A DNA stretch of 64,000 nt from CALFMR01 sp035550595. GTDB taxonomy: Bacteria; Acidobacteriota; Vicinamibacteria; Vicinamibacterales; SCN-69-37. Of this stretch, positions 8,486-16,806 are shown in pieces. The stretch's first letter is position 1. Each line of letters opens with the position of its first letter. The DNA is taken from the NCBI GenBank assembly GCA_035550595.1, contig DASZOV010000096.1:83914-147913 (forward strand), written 5' to 3'. A program made the position numbers and the translations under genes. The notes under the pieces are model-generated. The model did not search any database. It was not told the DNA's origin and was given only the letters and a program-made list of their open reading frames with translations.

Positions 8486-8515
8486 TTGACAAACTAGAGG
8501 ACTGACGCGTAGACT
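8486..8515 (+). promoter_or_regulatory. Sigma-70-type promoter of the PadR-ADOP pair
   Basis: TTGACA (8486-8491) and TAGACT (8510-8515) are separated by 18 bp, 30 bp before the PadR ATG. The -35 hexamer is a perfect consensus. PadR proteins usually repress their own promoter, so an operator probably overlaps this site. Confidence 0.75.
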
Positions 8516-8544
8516 CCGCTCGTTGATCTAGAGGAGTGAGCCGA

Positions 8545-8895
8545 ATGGGGACCGACAAGCCGACCGCGCTCGTGCCTGGCACGCTGGACATGCTGATTCT
8601 CAAGACGCTCGCCCTCGAGCCGATGCACGGCTACGGCATCGGCGTGCGCCTCACGCAGGTCAGCAAGGGCGCGTTCCAGGTCAACGCCGGGTCGCTCTTT
8701 CCCGCGTTCCGCCGGCTCGAGCGCGATGGCCTCATCAAAGGCGAGTGGCGCGCGACCGAACACAACCGCCGCGCGAAGTGGTACGCGCTGACCTCCGCCG
8801 GCCGCGCGCGACTCAAGGCCCAGACGCGCGACTGGGAGACGCAGACGAGCGCCATCGCCCTCATCATGCGCGCCACGCCCGGCGATCTCGCCTGA
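8545..8895 (+). CDS. PadR-family transcriptional regulator paired with ADOP permease
   Basis: A 116-residue PadR repressor (PGTLDMLILKTLALEPMHGYGIGVRL; VNAGSLFPAFRRLERDGLIKGEW; wing NNRR-type HNRRAKWYALT). The ATG at 8545 is preferred to a GTG at 8536 because the ribosome site GAGGAG (8531-8536) is correctly spaced for it. The ADOP permease gene starts 27 bp after the stop, the standard acidobacterial arrangement, so this repressor probably controls that permease. Ligand unknown. Confidence 0.93.
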   Translation: MGTDKPTALVPGTLDMLILKTLALEPMHGYGIGVRLTQVSKGAFQVNAGSLFPAFRRLERDGLIKGEWRATEHNRRAKWYALTSAGRARLKAQTRDWETQTSAIALIMRATPGDLA

Positions 8896-8922
8896 TCGCG
8901 CTATCTCGCTAGGCTGCGCGCC

Positions 8923-11604
8923 ATGTCTCTGCTGTCTCGCCTTCGCGACGCGCTCCGGCGTCTCGGTCGCCGATCGGCGATCGATCGGGATCTCGACGAC
9001 GAGCTCCGCGCATATGTGGACGCCGCCGCCGAGGCGCATCGAGCGGCCGGCTTGAGCGCCAGCGACGCGTCACGCGCGGCGCGGGCGGATCTCGGGAGCC
9101 TGGCCGCCATCAAAGATCGCGTACACGACGTCGGGTGGGAATCGTGGCTCGAGCGGCTGTGGCTCGACGTGCGGTTCGCCGCGCGAGGTCTGCGGAAGAG
9201 TCCAGGTTTCACGTTGGCGGCCGTCGCGACGGTCGCACTGGGCATCGCACCGAACACGGTCGTCGGCGCGGTCGTCGACTATCTCTTCGCTCCGCTGCCG
9301 GTGGCGCGTCCTGACGACCTCGTCGTGCTGGCCACGGCACGCGCCGACGAAACACGTATCCGTCAGCGCCTCGCGTATCTCGACGTCGAAGACTATCGAT
9401 CGCGCTCGAACGTGTTCGAGGATCTGGCGGCGTGGGATCTCGACGAAGTGAGCGTCGTCTCGGACACGGCCGCCGAGAACGTGCTCGCGAGCGACGTCTC
9501 GGGCAATTACTTTGGCATGCTCGGGCTGAGGCCCGCCGCCGGGCGCCTGCTGGCGCCCGACGACGATGCGATTGGCGGACCGCGTGTCGTGGTGCTCGGC
9601 CACGACTACTGGACCGCCCGCTTCAACGCCGATCCATCCGTCATCGGACGCGTCGTCCAGGTGAACGGCGTGCCGGCCATGATTGTCGGCGTCGCACCGC
9701 GCGGCTTCGACGGCACGTTCCGCCTCGCGCGCCCCGAAGTGTATCTGCCGCTCAGCGTGCGCGTGACGGCGTCGCGACGTGCCGATCGCGACGATCTGTC
9801 GGTCCGCGTGATCGGCCGCCTGCGGCCGGGCGTCAGCGTGCGCCAGGCGCAGGCCGCCGTGGACGTGCAGGCACGCCAGCTCGAGCGTGCCTATCCCGAG
9901 ACGAACGCCGGCCGGCGAACACGCGTGTACGCGCAGCGTCTCGCCGCGAGCGATCCACAGATCGCCACGTCGACCATCGCGCTCGCCGTGTTTCTGCTGT
10001 TGCTCGTCCTCGTCGTCCTGCTCGTTGCGTGCGGCAACGTCCTCGGCCTGTTTCTGGCGCGCGGCATCGGCCGGCGACGCGATCTGGCGATTCGCGCGGC
10101 ACTTGGCGCGAGCCGGGCGCAGCTCGTGCGCATTTGTCTGACCGAGGCGGCGCTCATCGCCGTCGCCGGTGGCCTGCTGGGCGGCGCGGGCGGATGGCTC
10201 GGCGCGCGCGACCTTTCGGCCGCTGCCACGAATGGCAGTCCAGGCTTTCCGCTGTATGTGAATCTGGTCTTCAGTTGGCGTCTGTGTGCGTTCCTCGTGG
10301 CGTTGATGGGACTGACGATCGTCGTCGTCGGCACCTGGCCGGCCTGGAACGCATCACGCGCCGATCCGCGCTCGGACCTCGACGAGGGCCGTACGACGAA
10401 CACCCGCGCGAAACACCGGCTCCAGTCGATTCGCGTGTGCGGCCAGATGGCCGTCTCGGTCGCGCTCCTCGTCGTCGCGGGCTTGTTCGTGCGCAGCGTC
10501 CAAGGCCTCGAATCAGTGGATCTCGGCTTCAATCCGCAGCCGATTCTTCTCGCCACCGTCACCGCGCCGTCGCCAGCGCGTGACGCGGCGACCACGACGG
10601 CGTTTTTCCGCGATGCGAGCGACGCCATCGACGCGTTGCCCGGCGTCGCGGGCGTCGCCGAAGCGGAGTCGGTGCCGTTCGGCAACAGCGGGTCGACGAA
10701 TGGCGTTGCACGAGATGACGAGCCGTCGCCGCGTGTCCGATCAAAGGTCAAGGCGGACCGTGAGGTCGTCAGCGCCAACTACTTCGAGATGATCGGCACG
10801 AATCTTCTCGCCGGTCGTACTTTCTCGATGTCGGACGACGATCGAGCGCCACGCGTCGCGATCGTCAACGAGACCATGGCGCGCCGCCTGTGGCCGGACG
10901 GTGAGGCGCTCGGCCGCCGCTTCCGCGACGCCGAGCGTCCGGATACGCTCGTCACGGTCATCGGAGTGGTCGCCGACGCGCGATATCGGCTGGACGAAAT
11001 CACTGGCGCGGCGCATCCACGCTACTTCTTGTCGATGGATCAAATGCGGCCTTCGACGCGCGTGATGTTCGTGCGCGCGGCCGCCGGGACTCCCGATCGA
11101 CTGGCAGGCGATGTCCGGCGAGCGATCCATCGGCTGGCGCCGACGGCCGCGGTTTCCGACGTTGCGACACTCGACGCGCAGGTTCGATTCGGATCGAACG
11201 GCTTCGGCGGCGCACACGCGCTCAGGTCGGTGACGACCATTCTCGGTGGATGTGCGCTCGTACTCGCGCTCATCGGCGCGTATGGCGTGCTGGCGCTCGC
11301 CGTGGGCCAGCGCGTCCGGGAGATCGGGATCCGCCTGGCCCTCGGCGCCGGCCGCCCGCGTGTCGTCGGTTCGGTCATCGGACAGTGGGCGAGGCTGACC
11401 GGCGTCGGCCTCATCGTCGGACTCGCGATCGCCGCTGGCGTCGGGCGCACGCTCGAAGGCTGGTTGTTCGGCGTGACGCCGCTCGACCCGTGGACGCTCA
11501 CGATGGTCACCGTGGGCGTGGCGCTCGTCTCGCTTCTGGCCGTCATCGTTCCCCTGCGACGCGCCCTCGCCGTCGATCCGCTCGTCGTGCTCCGCGCCGA
11601 GTAG
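8923..11604 (+). CDS. ADOP-family ABC transporter permease (acidobacterial duplicated orphan permease)
   Basis: An 893-residue membrane protein. A soluble N-terminal ADOP region (about 1-85; DDELRAYVDAAAEAHRAAG) leads to the first MacB-type unit: transmembrane helix about 95-115, periplasmic domain, then FtsX helices about 350-465 with GRRRDLAIRAALGASRAQLV. A second unit follows: helix about 510, a periplasmic domain, and FtsX helices about 770-890 with VREIGIRLALGAGRPRV. Two fused permease halves without an adjacent ATPase is the definition of ADOP. These proteins are thought to move or sense peptides or antibiotics at the inner membrane; here the partner regulator is the PadR gene just upstream. 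Confidence 0.93.
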   Translation: MSLLSRLRDALRRLGRRSAIDRDLDDELRAYVDAAAEAHRAAGLSASDASRAARADLGSLAAIKDRVHDVGWESWLERLWLDVRFAARGLRKSPGFTLAAVATVALGIAPNTVVGAVVDYLFAPLPVARPDDLVVLATARADETRIRQRLAYLDVEDYRSRSNVFEDLAAWDLDEVSVVSDTAAENVLASDVSGNYFGMLGLRPAAGRLLAPDDDAIGGPRVVVLGHDYWTARFNADPSVIGRVVQVNGVPAMIVGVAPRGFDGTFRLARPEVYLPLSVRVTASRRADRDDLSVRVIGRLRPGVSVRQAQAAVDVQARQLERAYPETNAGRRTRVYAQRLAASDPQIATSTIALAVFLLLLVLVVLLVACGNVLGLFLARGIGRRRDLAIRAALGASRAQLVRICLTEAALIAVAGGLLGGAGGWLGARDLSAAATNGSPGFPLYVNLVFSWRLCAFLVALMGLTIVVVGTWPAWNASRADPRSDLDEGRTTNTRAKHRLQSIRVCGQMAVSVALLVVAGLFVRSVQGLESVDLGFNPQPILLATVTAPSPARDAATTTAFFRDASDAIDALPGVAGVAEAESVPFGNSGSTNGVARDDEPSPRVRSKVKADREVVSANYFEMIGTNLLAGRTFSMSDDDRAPRVAIVNETMARRLWPDGEALGRRFRDAERPDTLVTVIGVVADARYRLDEITGAAHPRYFLSMDQMRPSTRVMFVRAAAGTPDRLAGDVRRAIHRLAPTAAVSDVATLDAQVRFGSNGFGGAHALRSVTTILGGCALVLALIGAYGVLALAVGQRVREIGIRLALGAGRPRVVGSVIGQWARLTGVGLIVGLAIAAGVGRTLEGWLFGVTPLDPWTLTMVTVGVALVSLLAVIVPLRRALAVDPLVVLRAE

Positions 11605-11626
11605 GCGAGAGAATCGACGATGATGC

Positions 11627-11660
11627 GGGATCGCGCGGTGTCGGGCCGGCGCGCGATCCC
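11627..11660. terminator. Perfect 11-bp hairpin between convergent genes
   Basis: GGGATCGCGCG (11627-11637) and CGCGCGATCCC (11650-11660) form a perfect stem with a 12-nt loop, placed between the ends of the ADOP gene and the convergent heme-protein gene. There is no T tract on either side, so it would be a weak or factor-assisted bidirectional terminator. Confidence 0.5.
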
Positions 11661-11677
11661 CTTATGCGCCGGTTCGT

Positions 11678-14539
11678 CTACGAGCCACCGTCCGGTGAGG
11701 GCGCCTCGTAGAGACGCAACAACCGCATGGACCAGGGCGCTCCGTCAGGCGCCGTGCCCGTTTGTGTGAGGCGGATGAACTTCGCGGAGACCGGCGCGAA
11801 GGTGACGGTGTTCGTGCCGGACGTGCCGTCGCGTTGTGCGATGGGCGCGTCCCAGGTGCGGCCATCCGTCGATACGCGAACCTCGTAATGGCGCGGGTAG
11901 GTCGCGATCTCCGGCTCGCCGTTCCGGCCGCCGCCGATCGTGGGCGACGTGAATTCCAGTTCGATCAGGCGGACGGCGGCGGGCAGTTCGACTTGCACCC
12001 ACATGCCCGGCGTTTGCGGCACGCCGGTCGTCCACCCCAGGAAGTTGAGAACGTCGGCGGCCGTGCTCGCCATGTTGAATCCGCCGGCGTCGTTCGCGCT
12101 CGGCGGCCGGCGTCCGACCTGGCTGGCGGTGACGGTCCACGAGGCGTCCGGCCGAAGGACGTGCGGGAGTGCCCGTTCCAGCGCGTCGACGGTCCACGGC
12201 GTCGTCCGACGTGCGCTCGCCGCGCGCGCGCGAGCGACATCGGCAGGCGTGACCAGGCTGGCGCTGTTGCCGAAACTGTTACGGACGAACGAGGCGACGT
12301 CCGCGACCCATTCGTCGGTGTTCGTGCCCATCGGCACCATGACTTGCGAGTAGGTCGCGCCGTGAATCGGACCGGTGAGGCCGTGCAGGATCGCGTTGAT
12401 GACGTAGTCGCGATGGCCGGTCACCCGGGGTGAACCCGCCAGCGCCGGAGCCACAGTCGCACCACTCCTGCCGCCGGGCAACGGCGTGCCGTGCCCGTCG
12501 TCGCCATGGCAGGCGAAGCACACTTCGTCGTAGATGGCGCCGCCGCGATCCAGCGCGGCGCGTTGGTCAGGAAGGAGTCGCGCGGCGGTCACGCTCCCCG
12601 CGCGACTGTTGGCGGGCGGATTCACGATGCGGTTGGCGACGAATTGGATGCCGCGTTCCGAACGCGTGGAGAGCGCCTGGCTGGCAACGGCGGTTGCGTC
12701 CGAAATCTTCAGGACGTTCAGCGTCAAGAGCGCCTGAATGGCGACATCCACATCCGTATCGCGGGCGAGCGTGCGGTAGTCGGCGGCGAACGACGAGTCG
12801 CCGGCCTTGTAGAGCGTCTCGCTGGCCCGCATGGCGGCCATCCGAATCGTCGGATCGGGATCGGCGAGCAGACGCCGTGCGAGTGAGGCGGATAGGCTGT
12901 TCAGACCCTCGAGCGTCCAGATCGCGTGCACGCGCGCGAGCGCGTTCGTCGACGTCGTGGCCATCGTCTCGAGGGCCGGTACGACGGAGCGGTCTTGCGC
13001 GAGCACGAGCAGTTGTTGCGCCGTGTCGCGCCACCAGCCGTTCGGGTGCGCGAGGTGCGTCACGAGCTCGGCGGGCGTTTCCTCGAGCATGCGCGGCTCG
13101 GTCGTGTCGCGCGCGATGCCGTCGTAGGTCAGCCGCCAGATGCGCCCGTGGTGGACGATCTTGTCCAACTGGTACTGCTCGATCTTGCGGCGCAGGTAGG
13201 TGCCTTCTTTCGCCCACTCGGCGCCTTCGATCATGCCGCGGTACATGTCGGCGATGTAGATGGTGCCGTCCGGGCCGGTCACGTTCCACGCAGGACGGAA
13301 GAGCGGATCGATCGATCGGATGAACTCGGATCGCGGGTAGACGTTCGTGAGCTCGGTGAGCCCTTCGTGGCGCACCGGCCGGAGGCGGCGGATGGCGCGG
13401 CCCACGACCTCGCCGTAGAGGTAGTCGCCGGCGAGATCGGCCGGCAGCCGATCGCCGCGATAGATTTGGTTGCCCGCGGCGGCCGTGCCGTAAATCAGCG
13501 ATCCGTCCGGCATGCGCGTGTCGGAGAGGCCCTGCTGGATGTCGCCGACCAGGATCGGCGCGCCCCAGATGATTTCCAGGTTCGGCTCGAACTGGTCGGG
13601 CCACGCGAAGTTGCCGTAGTGGATGGGGAACTGGAAGTAGCCGGGCATGCCGCTCGCGCCGCCCTGGAACCAGACCTTGCCGGCGTTGTCCTGCGTCACG
13701 CCCCACTGCGCGCCGTTCGGGCCCGTGGGCTCGCGCAGGATGCCCTGGGGCGTCCAGCGGATGCGGTACGCGTTGACGGTGCTGTAGAGCCAGTTGTCCA
13801 TCGCCCAGAACAAGCTGCTCTGCTGGTGCTCGATGCCACCGGCCCGTCCGAAGTGCGTCGTGAACAGCTCTTTGCGATCCGCCACGCCGTCGCCGTCCGT
13901 GTCGGTGTACTTCCACACGTCGTCCTGATTCGTCTCCATCGTGAGGATGGCGTCCTTACCGAACGGCAGGACGAACCGCGGGAAGACGAGGTGATCGACG
14001 AATACGGTGTGGCGGGCGAACGTGCCGTCGTGCCGGACGTCTTCGAAGCGTGAAATTCGTCCGAGCGGGGGCGTCTCGTCGATGCCGTCCGGCGATTCGA
14101 AGTAGCCACGCAGCTCGAGCACGAACATGCGGCCGTCGCCGTCGAAGGCAATCTGCGCGGGATCCTCGATGACCGGCTCGGACACGATCGGCGTCATCCG
14201 GTAGCCGGCCGGCAACCAGAACTGTTTGAGCTCGTCCTCTGGCGAGAGGGCCACGACCGGCGGCTTTGGCGAGAAGTCCGCGGTGGCATTCGTCGGGTCG
14301 TCCGGGCTGGCGTGCGCCGAACTGTCCGAGGGGCGTGTACTCCGGTGTCCGCGTCCGGCGGCGGGCTGCGCGTCACCGTTCGGACGAGTCGCCTGGCCGC
14401 GGCCCGTGGACGTCGGGCCGGGGGAGGGCGCCGTGGCCTGCGGCGCGCCGCGGACGGCCCGCGTGCCGAGCGCGCTCCCGACAAGGACAACCGCCACACC
14501 TACGATCACCCCTGCGACACACAGCGACCGACCTGTCAT
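11678..14539 (-). CDS. PVC-type heme-binding protein: dehydrogenase-like propeller, HEAT repeats, cytochrome c and discoidin domain
   Basis: A 953-residue exported protein. The start at 14539 has a good ribosome site (AGGAAGG) and opens a signal/anchor helix (LCVAGVIVGVAVVLVGSALG). A proline-rich linker is followed by the PVC-type membrane-bound dehydrogenase propeller (FWLPAGYRMTPIVSEPVIEDP, about 110-480), HEAT-like repeats (about 520-650), a cytochrome c domain with CFACH (Cys 674, Cys 677, His 678) and, at the C-terminus (about 785-950), a discoidin-like domain for glycan binding. Such proteins are common in Planctomycetes and Acidobacteria and are thought to oxidise sugars extracytoplasmically. 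Monocistronic; flanked by a convergent ADOP gene. Confidence 0.85.
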   Translation of the reverse strand: MTGRSLCVAGVIVGVAVVLVGSALGTRAVRGAPQATAPSPGPTSTGRGQATRPNGDAQPAAGRGHRSTRPSDSSAHASPDDPTNATADFSPKPPVVALSPEDELKQFWLPAGYRMTPIVSEPVIEDPAQIAFDGDGRMFVLELRGYFESPDGIDETPPLGRISRFEDVRHDGTFARHTVFVDHLVFPRFVLPFGKDAILTMETNQDDVWKYTDTDGDGVADRKELFTTHFGRAGGIEHQQSSLFWAMDNWLYSTVNAYRIRWTPQGILREPTGPNGAQWGVTQDNAGKVWFQGGASGMPGYFQFPIHYGNFAWPDQFEPNLEIIWGAPILVGDIQQGLSDTRMPDGSLIYGTAAAGNQIYRGDRLPADLAGDYLYGEVVGRAIRRLRPVRHEGLTELTNVYPRSEFIRSIDPLFRPAWNVTGPDGTIYIADMYRGMIEGAEWAKEGTYLRRKIEQYQLDKIVHHGRIWRLTYDGIARDTTEPRMLEETPAELVTHLAHPNGWWRDTAQQLLVLAQDRSVVPALETMATTSTNALARVHAIWTLEGLNSLSASLARRLLADPDPTIRMAAMRASETLYKAGDSSFAADYRTLARDTDVDVAIQALLTLNVLKISDATAVASQALSTRSERGIQFVANRIVNPPANSRAGSVTAARLLPDQRAALDRGGAIYDEVCFACHGDDGHGTPLPGGRSGATVAPALAGSPRVTGHRDYVINAILHGLTGPIHGATYSQVMVPMGTNTDEWVADVASFVRNSFGNSASLVTPADVARARAASARRTTPWTVDALERALPHVLRPDASWTVTASQVGRRPPSANDAGGFNMASTAADVLNFLGWTTGVPQTPGMWVQVELPAAVRLIELEFTSPTIGGGRNGEPEIATYPRHYEVRVSTDGRTWDAPIAQRDGTSGTNTVTFAPVSAKFIRLTQTGTAPDGAPWSMRLLRLYEAPSPDGGS

Positions 14540-14869
14540 GCGATCCGCCTTCCTGACGCACGTCGAGGAGGCGACCATACGCGCTCGTCGCGGCGTGGTC
14601 ATTGCGGTCCGCATGAAAAGTGACGCAAAGAATCTGAAAAGTGCGCGGAGCGGTCACGAACGCGCACGTGACGGGCGCTGACGACGCCGAGACGCGCCGG
14701 GCACTCCTTCTCGGCACCTCGCTACCCGGGTTGGCGCCGCCGGCGCACACGCCCTGCGCCAGGCGTTCGTCGTCACGTCGAGGAGCGGCGCGGCCGGCTC
14801 GGCGGATGGCGGCCGCGTGTGGAACAGCTCCTGCAGTGAGTCGCGCATCACCTCTTCAGGAGAACACCC
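14540..14869. other. Gene-free divergent intergenic region (330 bp)
   Basis: It separates the divergent heme-protein and YciF-like genes. Apart from the ribosome sites (AGGAAGG for the minus gene; AGGAGA at 14858-14863 for the plus gene) no convincing promoter hexamers, repeats or small gene could be recognised. Short frames here lack ribosome sites. Confidence 0.5.
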
Positions 14870-15466
14870 ATGACGCAAGGAACTTTGCACGACGCGTTCA
14901 TCGACGAGCTGCGCGACGTCTACGACGCCGAGAAACAACTGACGAAAGCCCTGCCCAAGCTCGCCAAGGCGGCGACATCGGATCGGCTGCGGATGGCCTT
15001 CGAGGAGCACCTCGAACAAACGCGCGGCCATGTCGAACGGATCGAACAGATCCTCACCGGCCTCGACGAGAAGGTGCGCGGCAAGCACTGTGACGGCATC
15101 GCCGGCATCATCGACGAAGGCAAGTCCGTGATGGACGAGGACTTCGACGACATCACGATGGACGCCTGTCTCGTCGCGTCCGGCCAGCGCGCCGAGCACT
15201 ACGAAATGGCGGCCTACGGCACGCTCATCGCGTGGGCGAACGCGATGGGGCACGACGACGCCGCGGATCTCCTTCGGCAGACGCTCGAAGAGGAGAAGGC
15301 GGCCGACCGCAAGCTGACCGAACTGGCCGAAGGCGGGATCAATCAGGACGCCGCCGACCAGGCGCATCCCGACGAGTCCGACGAGGAGGAAGAGACCGGC
15401 ACGCGAAAGAGCAGCGGAGCCGGCTCGGCCCACGCCGCGTCCATGAGGCGTGGGATGAGACGGTGA
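14870..15466 (+). CDS. YciE/YciF-type ferritin-like protein (DUF892)
   Basis: A 198-residue cytoplasmic protein. It opens with the typical LHDAFIDELRDVYDAEKQLTKALPKLAKAA and carries the ferritin-like glutamate and histidine pattern over four helices (HLEQTRGHVERIEQI; GQRAEHYEMAAYGTL; TLEEEKAADRKLTELA). The last 45 residues are an acidic, disordered tail (ESDEEEETG). Members of this family are induced by stress in other bacteria and are thought to bind metal, but the reaction is not established. The ribosome site AGGAGA lies 7 bp before the ATG. Monocistronic. Confidence 0.9.
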   Translation: MTQGTLHDAFIDELRDVYDAEKQLTKALPKLAKAATSDRLRMAFEEHLEQTRGHVERIEQILTGLDEKVRGKHCDGIAGIIDEGKSVMDEDFDDITMDACLVASGQRAEHYEMAAYGTLIAWANAMGHDDAADLLRQTLEEEKAADRKLTELAEGGINQDAADQAHPDESDEEEETGTRKSSGAGSAHAASMRRGMRR

Positions 15467-15479
15467 AGCGGAGGGCAAA

Positions 15480-15557
15480 CTTCGAAGTTCGAAGTTCGAA
15501 CTTCGAAATTGGGTGCAGGTGCCCTCGAGCCTCAGAGCCGGGGGTACCTGCAACCGC
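15480..15557. repeat. TTCGAA array followed by a GGTGCAGGT inverted repeat
   Basis: First part (15480-15507): alternating CTTCGAAGTTCGAAG and GTTCGAACTTCGAA units, themselves palindromic. Second part (15511-15557): left arm GGGTGCAGGTGCCCTCG and right arm CGGGGGTACCTGCAACC form an imperfect inverted repeat of 17 bp. Both lie between the convergent ends of the YciF-like and YihY genes and may serve as a terminator. A related TTCGAA/TTCAAA array is at 31.66 kb. Confidence 0.75.
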
Positions 15558-15559
15558 GC

Positions 15560-16474
15560 TCACGGCAGTCGCTTTTCTCCCGGCGCCTTGCCGTCCGCCG
15601 CGCTGTGTTCGATCTCCGCGTTCATCTCCGCACCGGCCAGGAGCGCGAGGCCGCACACGTACAGCCAGACGAGCAGCACGATGATGCCGCCGAGCGCGCC
15701 ATAGGTGGCCGTGTAGTTGGCGAAGGTCGAGACGTACACCTTGAAGCCCAGCGACGCCCCCAGCCACACGGCGGTCGCGAGCACGGCGCCGGGCGTGATC
15801 CACCGCCAGGCCTGCTCGGCATCCGGCCCGAAATAGAAGACGAGGCCCACGCCGATCGTCACGAGCGCGAAGGCGAGCGGCCACTGCAGGATCTTCCAGG
15901 CCCATTCGAACACGGCGCCCAGGCCGAAATGCCGCGCGACGTTCTCGGCCATCGACGGCCCGCCCAGGACGAGCGTGAACGAGACCAGCACGAGCAGCGT
16001 CAGCATGACGGTCAATCCGATCGCGACCAGGCGCACGCGCCACCACGGCCGCGTCTCGGTGATGTCGTACGCGCGATTGAGGGCCGAGACGATCGAGGTC
16101 AGCGCCGTCGAGCTCGTCCAGAGCGCACCGACCAGGCCAATCGTGAGGATGCCACCGTGATCCGCGTTCGAGATGCGCGCCATCTGGTCGCGCACGATCT
16201 GCAGGACGTCGCCCGGCGCAATGGGCGCGAGCGCCGCCGTGACGGTGTCGCTCACCTCGTGTAACGGAAAGAAGCTCGCGAGCGAGAGCAGGAAGAGCAG
16301 CGCCGGGAAGATCGCGAGAAAGAAGTAGTAGGCGAGTTGGGCCGCCAGGTTCAGGCAGTCGTCCGCGATGAACCCGCGTCCCGTGCGGACGAGAATCGTC
16401 CGCGAGCGGCGCAGCCAAGCGCGCCAGCGCCGCGTCGCGGGCGTGGCGACCGCGCGCACGCCACGGTCGTTCAT
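15560..16474 (-). CDS. YihY/BrkB-family inner-membrane protein
   Basis: A 304-residue protein with six hydrophobic helices. Diagnostic stretches are LNLAAQLAYYFFLAIFPALLF near residue 45, then GGILTIGLVGALWTSSTAL, and VSTFANYTATYGALGGIIVLLVWLY near the C-terminus, all typical of the YihY/BrkB (formerly ribonuclease BN) family. Its biochemical role is not settled; a transport or envelope role is usually assumed. The start at 16474 is chosen to begin just before the cytoplasmic basic segment; an ATG further upstream lacks support. Confidence 0.9.
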   Translation of the reverse strand: MNDRGVRAVATPATRRWRAWLRRSRTILVRTGRGFIADDCLNLAAQLAYYFFLAIFPALLFLLSLASFFPLHEVSDTVTAALAPIAPGDVLQIVRDQMARISNADHGGILTIGLVGALWTSSTALTSIVSALNRAYDITETRPWWRVRLVAIGLTVMLTLLVLVSFTLVLGGPSMAENVARHFGLGAVFEWAWKILQWPLAFALVTIGVGLVFYFGPDAEQAWRWITPGAVLATAVWLGASLGFKVYVSTFANYTATYGALGGIIVLLVWLYVCGLALLAGAEMNAEIEHSAADGKAPGEKRLP

Positions 16475-16806
16475 GGCGTCAGTCCGACGTTCGTGCACTC
16501 GTCCGCCTTCTCCGCAGGCGCGCTTCGGGAACTGCAAGAATGGAGCCCAGCCATCCCACGATTGCGCGCGACCGGAGGCCGCGGCGCGCGGCGGGTTTCC
16601 CTCGCGGCGATGCCGAGTTGGGGTCGACGCGTGCTCACTCGCGGGTGCCCGGCGCCCGACCGAAGGCCACCACTCCCGATGGCGCGCAACGTTGCCCTCT
16701 CGCGAGCGGGCCGTTACGATGGGCGCGCAGGCCGCCGCCGACGTCCGGGGAGGTTCGTGGTCGTCCTGTCCCCCGGCTCCCTGGCGCCTGTCCGGCTAGG
16801 AAATCG
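16475..16806. other. Gene-free divergent intergenic region (332 bp)
   Basis: It separates the YihY gene (minus) and the hybrid kinase gene (plus). I see no repeat, hairpin or convincing promoter. A frame that joins the kinase runs through it but has no ribosome site and no domain. Confidence 0.45.
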
